NCBI GenBank assembly: GCA_015680685.1
Contig: MNCI01005578.1
Span: 369,008 to 393,213 of the forward strand
Length of the DNA stretch: 24,206 nt
Source of the DNA: Gnetum montanum
Taxonomy: Eukaryota; Streptophyta; Gnetopsida; Gnetales; Gnetaceae
Direction: 5' to 3'
The notes below the pieces were generated by a model. It was not told the origin of the DNA. It did not search any database and saw nothing but the letters and a program-made list of their open reading frames with translations. The position numbers were made by a program, and so were the translations under genes. Within the stretch, counting starts at the first letter, position 1, and each line of letters begins with the position of its first letter. Below are positions 11,037-21,363 of the stretch, piece by piece.

Positions 11037-13075
11037 GACTGAATGAAAACTCGTCCTTGAGTTCCTTACAAAATATTGAGAAGGTATGGGATTATTAACT
11101 AATTGACAACTAATGGTGGAATGGGATGATAGACTCAACATGCCTAATGAATGAATCAATAAGCATATTCCAACATTAGTGTTCATGACCATTGTGGTGA
11201 ACACTTGTACATAAATGACATCTAATCCTTTATTTGGTAGCTTGTAGAGAAAGAAAGAAAAATAAAATGAAGCATGTTGCTGCCAATGGCAAGATTGTGC
11301 CTTCCATTGTTTATCCATAGCCACACCACCAGACTTGCTCCTTTCGTAAATGCTCTAGTTCTAGTCCATCCTGAGTGCTTCCTCCAAGCCAAGCCCATTT
11401 TTTGTATGATCACCATCTGCACACACAACATAGTCACAAATGATCAAGGATAGATAATCCACAATGTAGTTGATACCTTGCCTCAATATGAAGTGCATTG
11501 GTTGAGTTGTGATTATGACAAAAATTGGTTCAGAGATTTATCACTGGCAACTATCCAAGGTGTAGGGGTTAGGCAATTAGTAAAATGGAAAAAATTGAAA
11601 GATTTGTGCCAGGGCCCCCACGACTAAGAGCGAACCTCTAGTAGCTAGAAGATGAAAGAATATGACGAACAAGAAAGATCAGAAAAAATAACAATGGCAA
11701 CACTAATAAAATGGATGTCATGGATGGGGAAAAACAAGAAATCATTGATTGCAAGAAATATTTAAGGAAAAGAACTTAACAATTGCACCAAAAAGGAATG
11801 TCAGTGGGTCCTACCCAAAGCAAGCTCATGCCTTTTATGCCCTAATAAACCCACAAACCAAAAAGTCCGTAGGCTTTAGGAATGTCATTTGGAAGTAAGA
11901 GTTAAAAACTTACCCACAAGAACTCACCAAAAAAAAGAATAATGCATCAACCCAGAAATAGACTAATGATAAAACTAGCAATGAAGTGGAAAATTGGAAG
12001 AAAGATGAAGAGGAAAGAATGGAATGGAATCCCAAGAACAAGGTTTTGTAAAGCCCCTTGTGTACTTTATGGTTAATGTGACTGAGTAGAACTCATCCCA
12101 AATCCAGACTCAAACAAACCACATCCAGTGACCTCGCATCAATACACTTGACCAATCCATCCTCCTGAAGTAACAAGAATGCTTCCACAAAAAGTTACCA
12201 CCATTCCAAAGAGAGCGAGATAGAGAAGTAGGAAGCAAGAAAGAGCCTTAGTTAGAGGGAACCTTCAGGCATGGGTAACATGTCTTTCCAGTTCCATAAC
12301 CAGTGCGTGTAGCCCATATTTCTTTATTATGTCTAAGGGGTGTGCTTTGAATTCTCACTCTCTTTTTTTGTTTTTTTGTTTTTGTTTTTTTTTTTCTTGT
12401 GTGAGAACCACACCATGCAAAGACTTATTTTTATTCACTCATCTTTTCAATTTTTTAACAATCTCAGAATGGCAGAAAACCCAAGAAAAAGCATCCAAGC
12501 ACCCAAGAGAATGGCTAGCACAAATGCATCAAATCCCCTTGAAGTCACACCCTTTTCATATTTTGAGTCTTTCCTTGGTTTCAAAAGTACCCAGCCACTA
12601 ATTCATTAAAAGTTTATTTAGAAAAAAGGGATTGTATAGTTCCAATCCAAAGGATACCATAGAGTTTTATTGATGAGTGGATGGCATGGACTCATTGCCT
12701 GTTTTACCAAAAGAACCATGCCTTAATATCAGCATCATAATTCAAAGGTAAAAATCAAACATTAGCAATCAATATGATATAATTCAATCCACCATCATGA
12801 GCACTTAGTGGATGACGAATAAAAGTAACCAAACAAACAAAGAAATAGTAAAAATATGAATGATGGTTTAAAACAAAAATAAGAAAATTTGAAATAATGT
12901 GTAAGAAAAAAATGTGTAAAAAAAATTCAAAAAAAAACTCAGGGCCCAGAACAATTAGCATAGGTGGCCATCTCCCCCATGACTAAGTTGGAATGAGGAC
13001 ATCCAAAATAGTGAGTAAGGTTGTCCATCAAGAGAGGTAGCATATGTACTGGCTGTCCTAAGCTCCTAGAAAGGT
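11037..13075. other. Non-coding 3' region of the Ty3/gypsy element
   Basis: This 2-kb stretch follows the end of pol. Athila elements may carry an envelope-like frame here, but no such domain, signal peptide plus transmembrane pattern or long frame is visible. A T/G-rich run lies at 12360-12395. Open frames at 11025-11437 (-) and 12329-12609 (+) match nothing I recognise. Confidence 0.55.
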
Positions 13076-14050
13076 TTGGTTTGTTGCACGTTGACCAAAA
13101 GTTTCTTATCTAAGCTCTCAAGTTTGTATATTGTCATGGCCCCTGAAGAAAAAGTTGCATAAATAATATAAGGTCCTTCCCANNNNNNNNNNNNNNNNNN
13201 NNNNNNNNNNNNNNNNNNNNNNNNNNNNNNNNNNNNNNNNNNNNNNNNNNNNNNNNNNNNNNNNNNNNNNNNNNNNNNNNNNNNNNNNNNNNNNNNNNNN
13301 NNNNNNNNNNNNNNNNNNNNNNNNNNNNNNNNNNNNNNNNNNNNNNNNNNNNNNNNNNNNNNNNNNNNNNNNNNNNNNNNNTTAATTTAGTGCTCCAGTC
13401 TTGCCTAAACTTGTTAATGGTTCTTATCAATATCTTCGTAATCTCCCTATTGGTGACTTCTGCTTGATCGTTCGCTTGGGGGTGGTATGGTGTAGTCAAT
13501 TTATGCTCAACCCCTAAGCATTCCATTAATTTCTGAAAAGTTTCACCTATGAAGTGTGTACCATTATCTGAAATAAGTGCACGTGTCATACCAAATCTGT
13601 TTATGATTTGTTGTTGAACAAATCGTGCATCTATAGATGATGTACAATCTTTAACATCAGCTGCTTCAGCCCATTTTGTTAAGTAATCAATGGCAACAAT
13701 AATATAAGCTTTTCCATTGGACATTAGTGTAATCAACCCCATAAAATCAATTCCCCAAATGTTGAAGAGTTCTAATGGTTAAATCCATTATTTCAGACCC
13801 TCCATTCTAGTAGGCATTCCCCCATCACGTTGACAGCACTCACAAGATTGGACAAAACGATGGGCGTCCCGAAATAATGTAGGCCAATACTATCCTGTAA
13901 GTAGGATCTTGATGGTCATTCATTTCCCAACGTAATAACCCCTACAAGGACCCTCATGAGCATCTTAGAGAATTCGCAACTAATCTATATCGGGAACACA
14001 CCATCAAACCAAGCCATCGGGACATACTTTGTAAAGTTGCCCATTGATCT
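13076..14050 (-). pseudogene. Ty3/gypsy integrase, broken by stops and a sequence gap
   Basis: Integrase would insert the DNA copy. From 14048 down, INGQLYK and VCPDG lead into a HHCC zinc module with HRFVQSCECCQR (about 13835-13875). The catalytic core begins near 13742. The triad is seen as D in VAIDYLTKW (13686-13688), D in LISDNGTHF, and E in DQAEVTNREI, with exactly 35 residues between the second D and the E. A GPY module with WEGPYIIY and a C-terminal NVQQTKPF ends at the stop 13076-13078. Stops occur in the zinc module, and a gap of Ns removes the link to the GPY module. The GPY module reads in a frame one base off from the core across the gap. Confidence 0.9.
13183..13381. other. Assembly gap (199 Ns)
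   Basis: All bases are N. The gap sits inside the integrase frame between STKL and WEGPY. Athila-type integrases I know of usually have clearly more residues between these points, so the true missing length may be larger, or a deletion lies here. Confidence 0.98.
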
Positions 14051-14150
14051 CCATAAAGTACTTGGCTCAGTGAAGAAACCTTTGTTTCTTCTTAAGTTTT
14101 AACTCTTGTGGTGTTTGTTGGATGAGGAGATAGGTAAGAATGCTATTGTA

Positions 14151-14310
14151 CTAGTTTGTCTCTGTGTAGTAGCTAGTATGTCCAAGGAATGATTGAATAT
14201 CTTTGACAGTTTTCGGTTGACGAGTAATTCCTTGGATAATTTTGATTTTCTCAGGGTCTACCTCTATCCCTGTGTGTGAGATTTTGTGCCCTAGTACTAT
14301 GCCTTCTTAG
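14151..14310 (-). pseudogene. Reverse transcriptase thumb/connection fragment; RNase H absent
   Basis: GIVLGHKISHTGIEVDPEKI starts at 14303 and is followed by FLGHTSYY, the usual join between reverse transcriptase and RNase H. After GHTSYY the frame stops at 14151-14153 (after TETN). The next recognisable pol residues already belong to the integrase lead-in at about 14048. The RNase H domain, normally over a hundred residues plus a linker, is therefore missing. This fragment continues the reverse transcriptase at 17699-18345 across the inner insertion. Confidence 0.88.
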
Positions 14311-14315
14311 ACTAT
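14311..14315. repeat. Target-site duplication ACTAT (inner insertion, left)
   Basis: ACTAT pairs with AATAT at 17694-17698, four of five bases. It directly precedes TGTTGG. Confidence 0.7.
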
Positions 14316-14321
14316 TGTTGG

Positions 14322-14807
14322 CACATTTGTCCATTTCATGGAACAGGTTGACATGATTAAAGGTTTATGCAGTTAGAAAAATTTTTGTTTGTAACACAAA
14401 TTAAGGAAGGAAGGCCTCTGCGAAAACAAAGGAAATTTCATCTCTTAATAAAGCAATGCAAAATGATACCAAATGTAGGATGCCGATAAATACAAATCTT
14501 ATGATGAGTTGGGAACCAAAAGTGTCTTACAAGATTAAATTAGCTTTGAAAAATCCTGATAGGATTTGTAGGACTAATATTAACAGGGATACCGATATGT
14601 TTCATTGGTTTTAAATAAAAAACAACATGGAAGGCAGGCACCACTAATGGAGTGGCAGTGCAGATAAACGAAACATCACACAGTCCTCCTGATTTCTTGT
14701 AGACAATGCAAGAGTCACACATACCAGAATTTTCAAGAACCACTATGGCCTTATCATTGTGATTTTGATTCTCCTGAAAACCTTGACCAATCTGTGTTTT
14801 TCATTTT
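14322..14807. other. Left part of the inner insertion, unassigned
   Basis: A minus-strand frame at 14540-14743, open further up to about 14760, has mixed, protein-like composition with four cysteines near its start (CDSC, GGLC, ICTA). I do not recognise it. It could be a shadow of the neighbouring gene-like stretch. Confidence 0.3.
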
Positions 14808-15786
14808 ATGACATTACCACTCAATTTGGATCTTGGAGGGTTTTGTGGCCTCAAAGGTCACATTGTTGATGCAAACGCAGTAAAAGAAGCTTTCAAACCC
14901 TTCACGAAATACGTTTCTGCAGCAATGTCAAGCTTCTCGGCTATTGCTTTAGATCAGCTTTTGGAGCCGATGAGCTCTAGGGCCACGACAAGAAATGTGA
15001 ATGCGAATGCTGCCTTGCAAGACAATGATTCTACTAACAGGAAGGTTAGGAGTCATGATAATAACGTGAAGGTGATCTTTGGAAATGACAACAACGCAGC
15101 AGGAGGAGGAGGAGGAGGTCAAACGAACGTGAGCTTTGTTTCCTGGCCAATGTTTCTGTACACAACATCCAAAGTGATTCCCCCCCTCGGGATAATGAAG
15201 TGCCACCGTTTAATGAATCGCCCTATGTTTTGGATGTCAAACATCATGGCCCTCCCATCATGAAAAACATCTCGGTAGCTTCATCGACGTCTGATAGCAA
15301 GGGAAGTTTTGCAGCCTCCGAATTTATTGAAAGTAAGCCCATGGCAAAGGTCTCTACATGTTCTATTGATGATTGTGGTACGGGAGGAATGGCCAAGTTA
15401 CGATTACTTCCACTCTACGAACGGCTGCCATTGAAGGTGTGCAAAAGCCATTAACAGCAGTAGGGTTTGGAGCGGTGCAATGTCATATGGGTTGTCGAGA
15501 TCATGTGTGGGTTTCCAGCAGAGAGTTCTTGTTTCACTATTTTGGGTTGTTGTGATCTTTTCTGCATAACGATGTGTTGGCTCACAATGAGCATGCAGTC
15601 TGGGGTGTGATCGATCTCTACGGCTTGGATCCAGGGTTGTTACTTCGGCCTGAGGATTTGGACTTGCTTGAAGTTGGTTGCTCTAGGTCTATTTTTCCGA
15701 AGAATTCCCTGTTTCTTGCTCAAGAAGTTTCCATCAAGGGTTATCAAGACATCTCAAGCCTTGCTGTAAAAATGATTAAAATCTAG
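14808..15786 (+). pseudogene. Gene-like segment of unknown function inside the inner insertion
   Basis: From ATG at 14808 a 125-codon protein-like stretch runs to a C homopolymer at 15180-15186. There the sensible frame shifts to the one reading NEVPPFNESPYVLDVKHH (about 15196-15250) and on to MAKVSTCSIDDCG. A second shift near 15390 leads to VTITSTLRTAAIEGVQKPL and to a stop at 15553. After another stop-interrupted step a frame at 15574-15786 (ending VKMIKI) reads WGVIDLYGLDPGLLLRPEDL. The base composition is visibly richer in G and C than its surroundings, and an alanine/serine-rich, low-complexity middle includes six glycines (about 15100-15118). I do not recognise the family. It looks like a captured or inserted copy of a host gene, now broken by at least two frameshifts and one stop. 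A few of the changes might instead be introns or sequencing errors. Confidence 0.5.
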
Positions 15787-16181
15787 AACCAGCAAGAGAT
15801 CTGGCCACCAAAAAGTTTGCCAAGGCAAGACTGTAGTAGTAGAAAAGAAAAAGCAGGAACCTGGACTACAACGACCACTACACAAACTACATAACGCCAA
15901 GCAATGCTATGTGTTGACACTATAAACTATATACTGTCTACATGATTAAACTATAATCTACATAATGTGACACTCGCTTTGTGTTGAAAATGTGAGAGCA
16001 CCACTCCATTTATGCATTCGATTGTACACACTTACGTATATATTTATATATTAACCCATCCATGTATGCATCAACTCCATGGTTATTATCTCTACTACTA
16101 TGATGTAAATAACAATAAAATATTTTATGATTTAAAAAGGGAATTTGTGCAATAATTGTTCAAAGTCCCATGTGAATTGAA
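15787..16181. other. Spacer between gene-like segment and U3 repeats
   Basis: AT-rich sequence with no coding frame. A possible AATAAAA polyadenylation-type signal lies at about 16112-16119 on the plus strand, downstream of the gene-like segment. Confidence 0.35.
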
Positions 16182-16372
16182 CACTTGGCAATTAAAAAGG
16201 CCACTTGTCAACTATAGCTTTTTTGTCTCCATGGTGACCACTTGGCGATTAAAGGGCCACTTGTCAACTACAACTTTTTTATCTCCATGGTGACCACTTG
16301 GCAAGTGAATGAAGACACTTGGCAAGTGAATGAAGACACTTGGCAACTACAGCTTTTTTGTCTCTATGGTGG
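16182..16372 (+). repeat. Tandem repeats upstream of the TATA box
   Basis: Units start with CACTTGG. There are two long units of 57 and 56 bp (16182-16238, 16239-16294), two identical 21-bp units (16295-16315, 16316-16336) and one partial long unit (16337-16372). The long units share CACTTGTCAACTA and the T-run followed by ATCTCCATGGTG or TGTCTCCATGGTG. Such arrays are common in the U3 enhancer region of plant LTRs. Confidence 0.9.
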
Positions 16373-16421
16373 TTATAACCATCCAAAATAGTTGTACCTT
16401 ACCTAACTACCTTTGAACCCT

Positions 16422-16431
16422 ATAAAAAGGC
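16422..16431 (+). promoter_or_regulatory. TATA box of the inner insertion
   Basis: TATAAAAAGG lies about 50 bases after the tandem array and is followed by GCTTCAAGGATCAAGG, a typical LTR U3/R boundary. It supports plus-strand transcription. Confidence 0.65.
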
Positions 16432-17693
16432 TTCAAGGATCAAGGTGGAAAAAACACACTTTGGGAGAGGACTTGGAAGAAGACATTGATACCACACTTG
16501 GGGAATCCTTGGGCTCTCACTTGGAGACACACTTTGGGTCTTGGGAAGAGCATTGTAAAGAAGAAATTGTGAAAGATTGCTTGTAAGATGACTGGCTAAA
16601 GAAAAGATTTCAGCCTCTTTGTCATAGTCGTGTGAGTTATGTTTTATTTTTATTCTGTTTAAACTGTTTAGCTAGTGGTTTAGATAGTATCATGCTTGGC
16701 AAGTAATTTTGGGATTTTTAGATTTCTCCTATTGTTCTTGTTGCTCAATAGAAAATTTTTATTAAAATTTTGCCATAGAAGCACTTGTGTTTGAAAGCCT
16801 TAAGAGCATTTTAGTAGTAAATTTTGGTTATTGTGCAACGTATAAGAACTGCTATTGAGATCGTTGTAAGAGAGCCTCTACTTGTAGTCATGTCGTTGAA
16901 CGATTCAATAGTCAAGAGGGTTCAGAAAATCTTTGGTATTTTGATGGGACCAGAATAGCTTCTTTTTATCTTTAAAGTGAATCTCCATGGTATTTCAATC
17001 AGAAATTATCAAGTCTTTTGAAGGTTCTGTTGAATGCAATTGTTGACATCCATTATCTAGACAAAATGGAGTCTCGTACGTGATAGTTTACACAGTAATT
17101 TTTTGGTAGCATAGTAGGATTGTCTTAAAGAAATTACTTTTTTGGGCCTTGGAAGTTTGAATAATTTGTAGTTATTGAATTTGGGGATAGCTTTATTGTG
17201 AAGTGTTTACTCGTATCATTTTACCTTGTTTAAATATTTGAGATCTTTATACAAATATGCTTTCTTTTTTGTCTATTTCCATTGAATCTCGCTCTATTTC
17301 TAGTTTTCTTGTGGAACTTTTTCTTTCTCTGGGGAAAATTAGAAGTAGATTTGTAGAGTTGTGCTCAAATGTTTTTGCAAAATTTTATTTGTTACAAGTA
17401 GGTATTATAAGGACCACGTAGACTAGGCAATTGAACAAAATAGGAACTCTCAATAACTCACAGTACTTGGCAAAGTTGGCTGAATCTCTTTAAGATAAGT
17501 CATTTGTAGTTTACACACAATGCAATCGTTTCATTTTTCACAACCGCATCCTGCAACAGCACACACACATACTCACATTAACTACTAAGTCTATTTGGAG
17601 GTATCTGGGCCTTTGTGTTGCCAGAGACCAACAAGCACCTAAATCCTGTTCGAGGACACTCATTGAAAATCACATCCCAAACGGTCACCAACA
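16432..17693 (+). other. R/U5-like region of the inner insertion
   Basis: No coding frame. It is T-rich between about 16640 and 17400, and repeated short motifs such as CACACTTTGGG (16454 and 16528) lie just after the TATA box. It ends ...CGGTCACCAACA at the duplication. No primer site for a known tRNA was seen after it, as expected for a solo LTR. Confidence 0.4.
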
Positions 17694-17698
17694 AATAT
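17694..17698. repeat. Target-site duplication AATAT (inner insertion, right)
   Basis: It differs by one base from ACTAT at 14311-14315 and directly follows CCAACA. Confidence 0.7.
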
Positions 17699-18345
17699 CA
17701 AATGGATTTTCTACCAGTTGAGCCTCAAATTGGTTTTCACACATCTTGTTAACACTTGCTCCAACCGGTCCAAGGCTTGATCAAAGTTTTCTCCATAAGT
17801 GGAGAAGTCGTCCATAAAGACCTTCATGTCATTCCCTATCTGTTGTTGGAATATGCTTAGAACTAGTCTTTGAAATGTTGTAGGGGCATTACACAAGCCA
17901 AACAACATCTATTTGTAAGCCAACATTCCCCAAGGACTAGTGAACGTAGTCTTGTCTTAGTCTTCTGGGGCTATTTGTATTTGGTTATATCCGCTATATC
18001 CATCCAGAAAACTATAATAGCGATGCCCTACGATGATGTCTAAGACTTGGTTGACAAATGGCAATGGAAAGTGATCTTTGAATGTTCCCATATTTAGTAG
18101 CCTAAAATCTATGCACATCCTCCATTTTTCTCCCTTTTTAGGCACAATAACTTAGGGGCTAACCCATTCGCTATCAGCAATGCGATATATGAACCCAACC
18201 TTGAGAAGCTGTTTAATTTCTTCCTAAACTACTTACTTCAGCTTAGGGTTCAATCACCTCTGCAGTTGTCTTTGAGGCTTCATGGAGGGGTCAGTCTAAA
18301 TTTTATGTTGGCATATCCTAGGATCTATTCCAGTTAATTCGGGAT
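17699..18345 (-). pseudogene. Ty3/gypsy reverse transcriptase, N-terminal and catalytic part
   Basis: Reading down from about 18345, GIDP.IC leads to LNPKLK, then VIVPKKGEKWRMCIDFRLLN (near 18100-18150) and KDHFPLPF. The first catalytic region is FLDGYSGYNQI, with D at about 17996-17998. LFGLCNAPTTFQ follows, then FMDDFS with the two aspartates at 17810-17812 and 17807-17809, and LEQVLTRC..TNLRLNW ends at 17711. All three catalytic aspartates are visible. Stops lie after APED and in the SP...V join. The frame continues after the inner insertion at 14310. FMDD in place of the common YIDD/YVDD agrees with Athila-type enzymes. Confidence 0.92.
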
Positions 18346-18670
18346 ATGACCAAGCAAAGGCTTCTGACCATTTATTTATTACCTTTAGAAATTCTTCTTT
18401 CTATTGAGAAGCAAACTTAGCATTGATAATTACTAGTTTTCTGTTTTTAAGGAATGTGTATTCCATACTATTGGGTAATGGTTTCAGCTCGAGGGGCTCT
18501 TGCTTAAATTTTTCAAGGATTTCCAACTTCCCCCAGTTGACATTTTCAAGGTTAAGACTTGGAAGTTGGCGGTGGACTTACTCTAATGCATCTATGTTAT
18601 CGATGTAAGCACAAGTCAAACCCTCAGTTGGTTTCATGCATATGAGTGAACTACTTTCTTGATTAGCTAT
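18346..18670 (-). pseudogene. Pol linker between protease and reverse transcriptase
   Basis: Stop-ridden minus-strand frames with no domain. The position matches the long spacer between protease and reverse transcriptase in Athila/Tat elements. Confidence 0.4.
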
Positions 18671-19330
18671 CAACCACTAGGTGCCTTCCTATTGTGTGGC
18701 TGCTGCATACAGGCATCTTTGTATGTTGATCACTTGCATGCACTGATTGCATGCAGGCAATGTTAAACTTTGCACAAACCATAACCTATGCATGCAATTA
18801 CACCCTATGTCATAGTATGTGATGCACAAAAATTTCTTCTTCTTGATCTTTTCGAATGTATTTTCCTTTGATATTTCTAAGGAAAGATCGTGGATTCCTA
18901 GGCATGCGTCGATGGTGCTTAGCCATGTGCTTTCCATTATGATTGGGAAGTCCCCCTTACCGTTGTTTACCTAAATCACTAGGAAGTCAAGTGGGTACAA
19001 CCACCCACAAATAGTGGTAACAATGTCTTCCACCAATCCCAATGGGATAGTGATGGACTGGTCAGCCAGCTCTAGAAGGATGTTGCTCTTTTTCAATAGA
19101 GGTAGGTTCCAGGCCTTGTACATTTCTTGAGAAATCAAGTTGACATAGGAACCTAAATCCAAAAGAGCCTTACATAGTACATTTCTAAAGAATTTCCTAG
19201 GAAGGTGGCCAGCTTTGATCCAATTAGTAACGACATGTGTTAGCATGACTATATGTGTTGAGTGTGGTGATTGGGTTGAAGGAGGCTCCAAACTTATAAT
19301 TAATACTAAGACATCTAAGGAATTAGCCAC
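18671..19330 (-). pseudogene. Ty3/gypsy aspartic protease region
   Basis: The protease would cut the gag-pol polyprotein. Reading down from 19330, a lead of about 55 residues precedes KALLDLGSYVNLIS, the active-site motif, with D at about 19163. Then come LELADQSITIPLGLVEDI and YPLDFLVI, ending at a stop near 18971. The frame resumes after it with PIIMESTWLSTIDA and runs to about 18690. The active site is DLG in place of DTG or DSG, which is the usual form in the Athila/Tat group. The substitution is therefore not decay, but the stop at 18971 is. Confidence 0.88.
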
Positions 19331-19798
19331 TTGTGATTACAATGGCTTGGTTGTCCTATTGGTTCTAAAGAAAGGTCTTTTCTTTATGTGGTTGTTGGAA
19401 CCAATAGTAGGTTGAGAGTTAACAGCCCTTGTGGCATTATGTTGCTGCAACTAGGTAGGGATTTTAGCTTGCATCGTGGAAGCAGGTGGTTGTGGAGCTA
19501 TTGGTGGAAGAGATGTGGCTGGATAAGAAGGATGATATGCTTGCGGAATATCACCTCTAGAAGAGGGAGTCCCATAATACTCATAGGCTTGGTAGTGAGG
19601 TTGAGGAGTGATGTGACTAGTAGAGTCACATGGGGAGATTGGCTGTTGTACGCAATATCTATATGGGTCAGGTTACCGATAAGGATACTGTTGCCTTGGT
19701 GGTGGCATTCCCCATGATTCTGGGTGTTACCACTATTGATATTGCTCAATCAGTTGTGGTGGAGTTCCATTGAGATAATATGTTAAGGGTTGTTAGAA
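19331..19798 (-). pseudogene. Proline/tyrosine/glutamine-rich gag-protease linker
   Basis: One minus-strand frame reads a region rich in P, Y, Q and S (for example HYQAYEYYGTPSSRG and SYPATSLPPIAPQPPAS, about 19480-19600), followed by a basic KKRPFFR. Stops occur in it. It links the gag end to the protease, and no domain is assigned. Confidence 0.55.
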
Positions 19799-21363
19799 CT
19801 ACCTTGGGTTACCTTGAGGATAAGGCAGCCTTTGGGGTGCTTGTCGTTTGTTCAATCGTGGGTTGAGTGCATACACCCTAGACTCTTGCAGATGTGAGAT
19901 TACAAGGTAACATCCCTTAGGATGGTCATATTGACATATTTCACATCCACTATCATTTTCTGTTTCCAACTCCACAACCTCTTCAATGATGGAAACTTTG
20001 CCCTTACCCTTACTACGTGCATGTTCAGCTTCTCTCTTTTTTCTTTTTTCATGATCACTACCTTGCTCTCTAGACTCCTCTACTATTTTAAGAATAGTTT
20101 GAAATCTATTGTTTAGAGAATTCCACATTTGGTCTACCTTTTCCATCTTTTGGATAGGTAAATTTTTCCTATTCACCATCTCTTCGAGTGGTGACTCTTC
20201 TTCATCTTCACAAAATATTACTCCCCTCTTCCGAAGGGAAGGATCTCGGTTATATTCTTCCACACTTTCTCTCTTTCGTAGCTCACCTTCTTCCTTAGCA
20301 ACTTGCTCCAATAGTCTTTGAATTTGATGGGACGTAAGCTCAGATAGTCTCCCTTGGGCATAAGTCCCAAGGGTTCTTCTTGTTTCATTCCTAAGCCCAT
20401 CCACGAGATGGTGCAGTTGATCCCTTTACAAATAACCATGGCTAGGACAACGATGTAATAGTGCATAGTATCAGCCCATGGCAGCATCCAAGGGTTCATG
20501 TCCTCCTTTTTCCAGCCTTGGATTTTCTTTTGCAGGTTGGACACTCGAGAGTACATTTGGTACTTATCGTTGAATAATTATAACATAGTACTCCATCTAT
20601 GAATAGATTCCAATTCTAAGGATCGATACTAGCTTTTGGCTTCTTTAACTAGTGTCTGCGAGAACAACTTAAGTTTTTTTCATTCATTCTCTATGTTTTG
20701 TAAGGCACACACATCATGGAATGCTTGTAAATGATTATGAGGATCAACATTGTATCCCCCTTCAAATCATGGGATGTTGTTTATATCTAATCTCTTATTC
20801 CTACTATCTTTCTGATGCCTTGTTGGAATTCTAATAGCCTTAGTTATGTCCAACATACTTCGAGTAGTGAGGAGGGGTTCATCATGATCATCTTGTCCAT
20901 GGCATCTATGATGCCTACGTTGTTCCCTACTCTCCCTTCTTCTATACTATGACTCTCTAGAGTGCCCTTGTCCCCTTTCTTGGTTGTTTCATCTATGAAT
21001 TCCACTTTGCCTACCTTTATCCCCATGGTATTTTTCTTTATGATTGCATCCAGATATTGAAGGAGAGGATGAAGGAGATGATGAAGGTGAAGAAGAAGGA
21101 GAGCCATCATCATGACAGTGTCTACTACCTTCTCTTCGACGGTCTCCGTCTCGATTGTGCTTGCGATCAGAATGTCCACCTTTATCATGAGTTTGTGTTC
21201 CTTTTTTAGACCCTTTGTGCCCGTGGGTATCAAAACCTAGGTTATGAATAGTGGAATAAAGGTTCTAATACATAACCCCTTGGCCAAAGTCAAGGGGAGG
21301 AACATCATTGTGTGGGTGATTGCCTGAGGTAGGTTCACCATCCTCATTTTCACTATAAGACAT
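19799..21363 (-). pseudogene. Ty3/gypsy gag (capsid and zinc knuckle), frameshifted
   Basis: A likely start ATG is at 21361-21363. A basic, serine-rich segment (HKGSKKG..., SPSSSPSSPSSP near 21060-21110) follows. The capsid-type gag domain has FEGGYNVDPHNHLQAFHD (about 20710-20760) and KLKLFSQTLVKEAKS.YRSL. The best-kept frame (20404-19799, 201 residues) begins DGLRNETRRTLGTYAQGRL, has a charged, coiled-coil-like middle and a CCHC-like knuckle CEICQYDHPKGC near 19912-19950, and ends at 19799. Several stops and at least two frame changes separate these pieces. Gag would form the particle and bind the element RNA. Confidence 0.85.

Larger units (their letters stand above)
14316..17693 (+). mobile_element. 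TG...CA-bounded insertion (3,378 bp), solo LTR or non-autonomous LTR element
   Basis: It starts TGTTGG and ends CCAACA, a 6-bp inverted end typical of LTRs, and has a 5-bp near-duplication on each side. Removing it together with one duplication copy rejoins the host reverse transcriptase as LNW-stop-KIHLIV-stop-EGIVLGHK in one frame. No gag or pol motif and no pair of internal LTRs are visible. One long solo LTR would explain this, because a TATA box and U3-like tandem repeats lie about 2 kb from the left end. A LARD-like element with diverged LTRs is the alternative. Orientation (+) follows the TATA box. Confidence 0.75.

Noticed and set aside
11025-11437. Envelope-like gene of the Athila type after pol
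   Set aside because: The frames are short, lie next to the LTR and lack a signal peptide, transmembrane pattern or conserved residues.
12329-12609. Plus-strand frames with F-rich start as a membrane protein
   Set aside because: The hydrophobic start comes from a T-run (12360-12395), and the rest matches nothing.
14316-17693. Cut-and-paste DNA transposon for the inner insertion
   Set aside because: The inverted ends are only 6 bp and begin TG, the duplication is 5 bp, and a LTR-like promoter is present. No transposase was seen.
18971-19330. Protease active site DLG as a loss-of-function mutation
   Set aside because: DLG is the normal form in the Athila/Tat group as far as I know, so it is better read as a clade mark.
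19922-20321. Plus-strand frames opposite gag
   Set aside because: Gag on the minus strand has conserved residues and a zinc knuckle; these are shadows.
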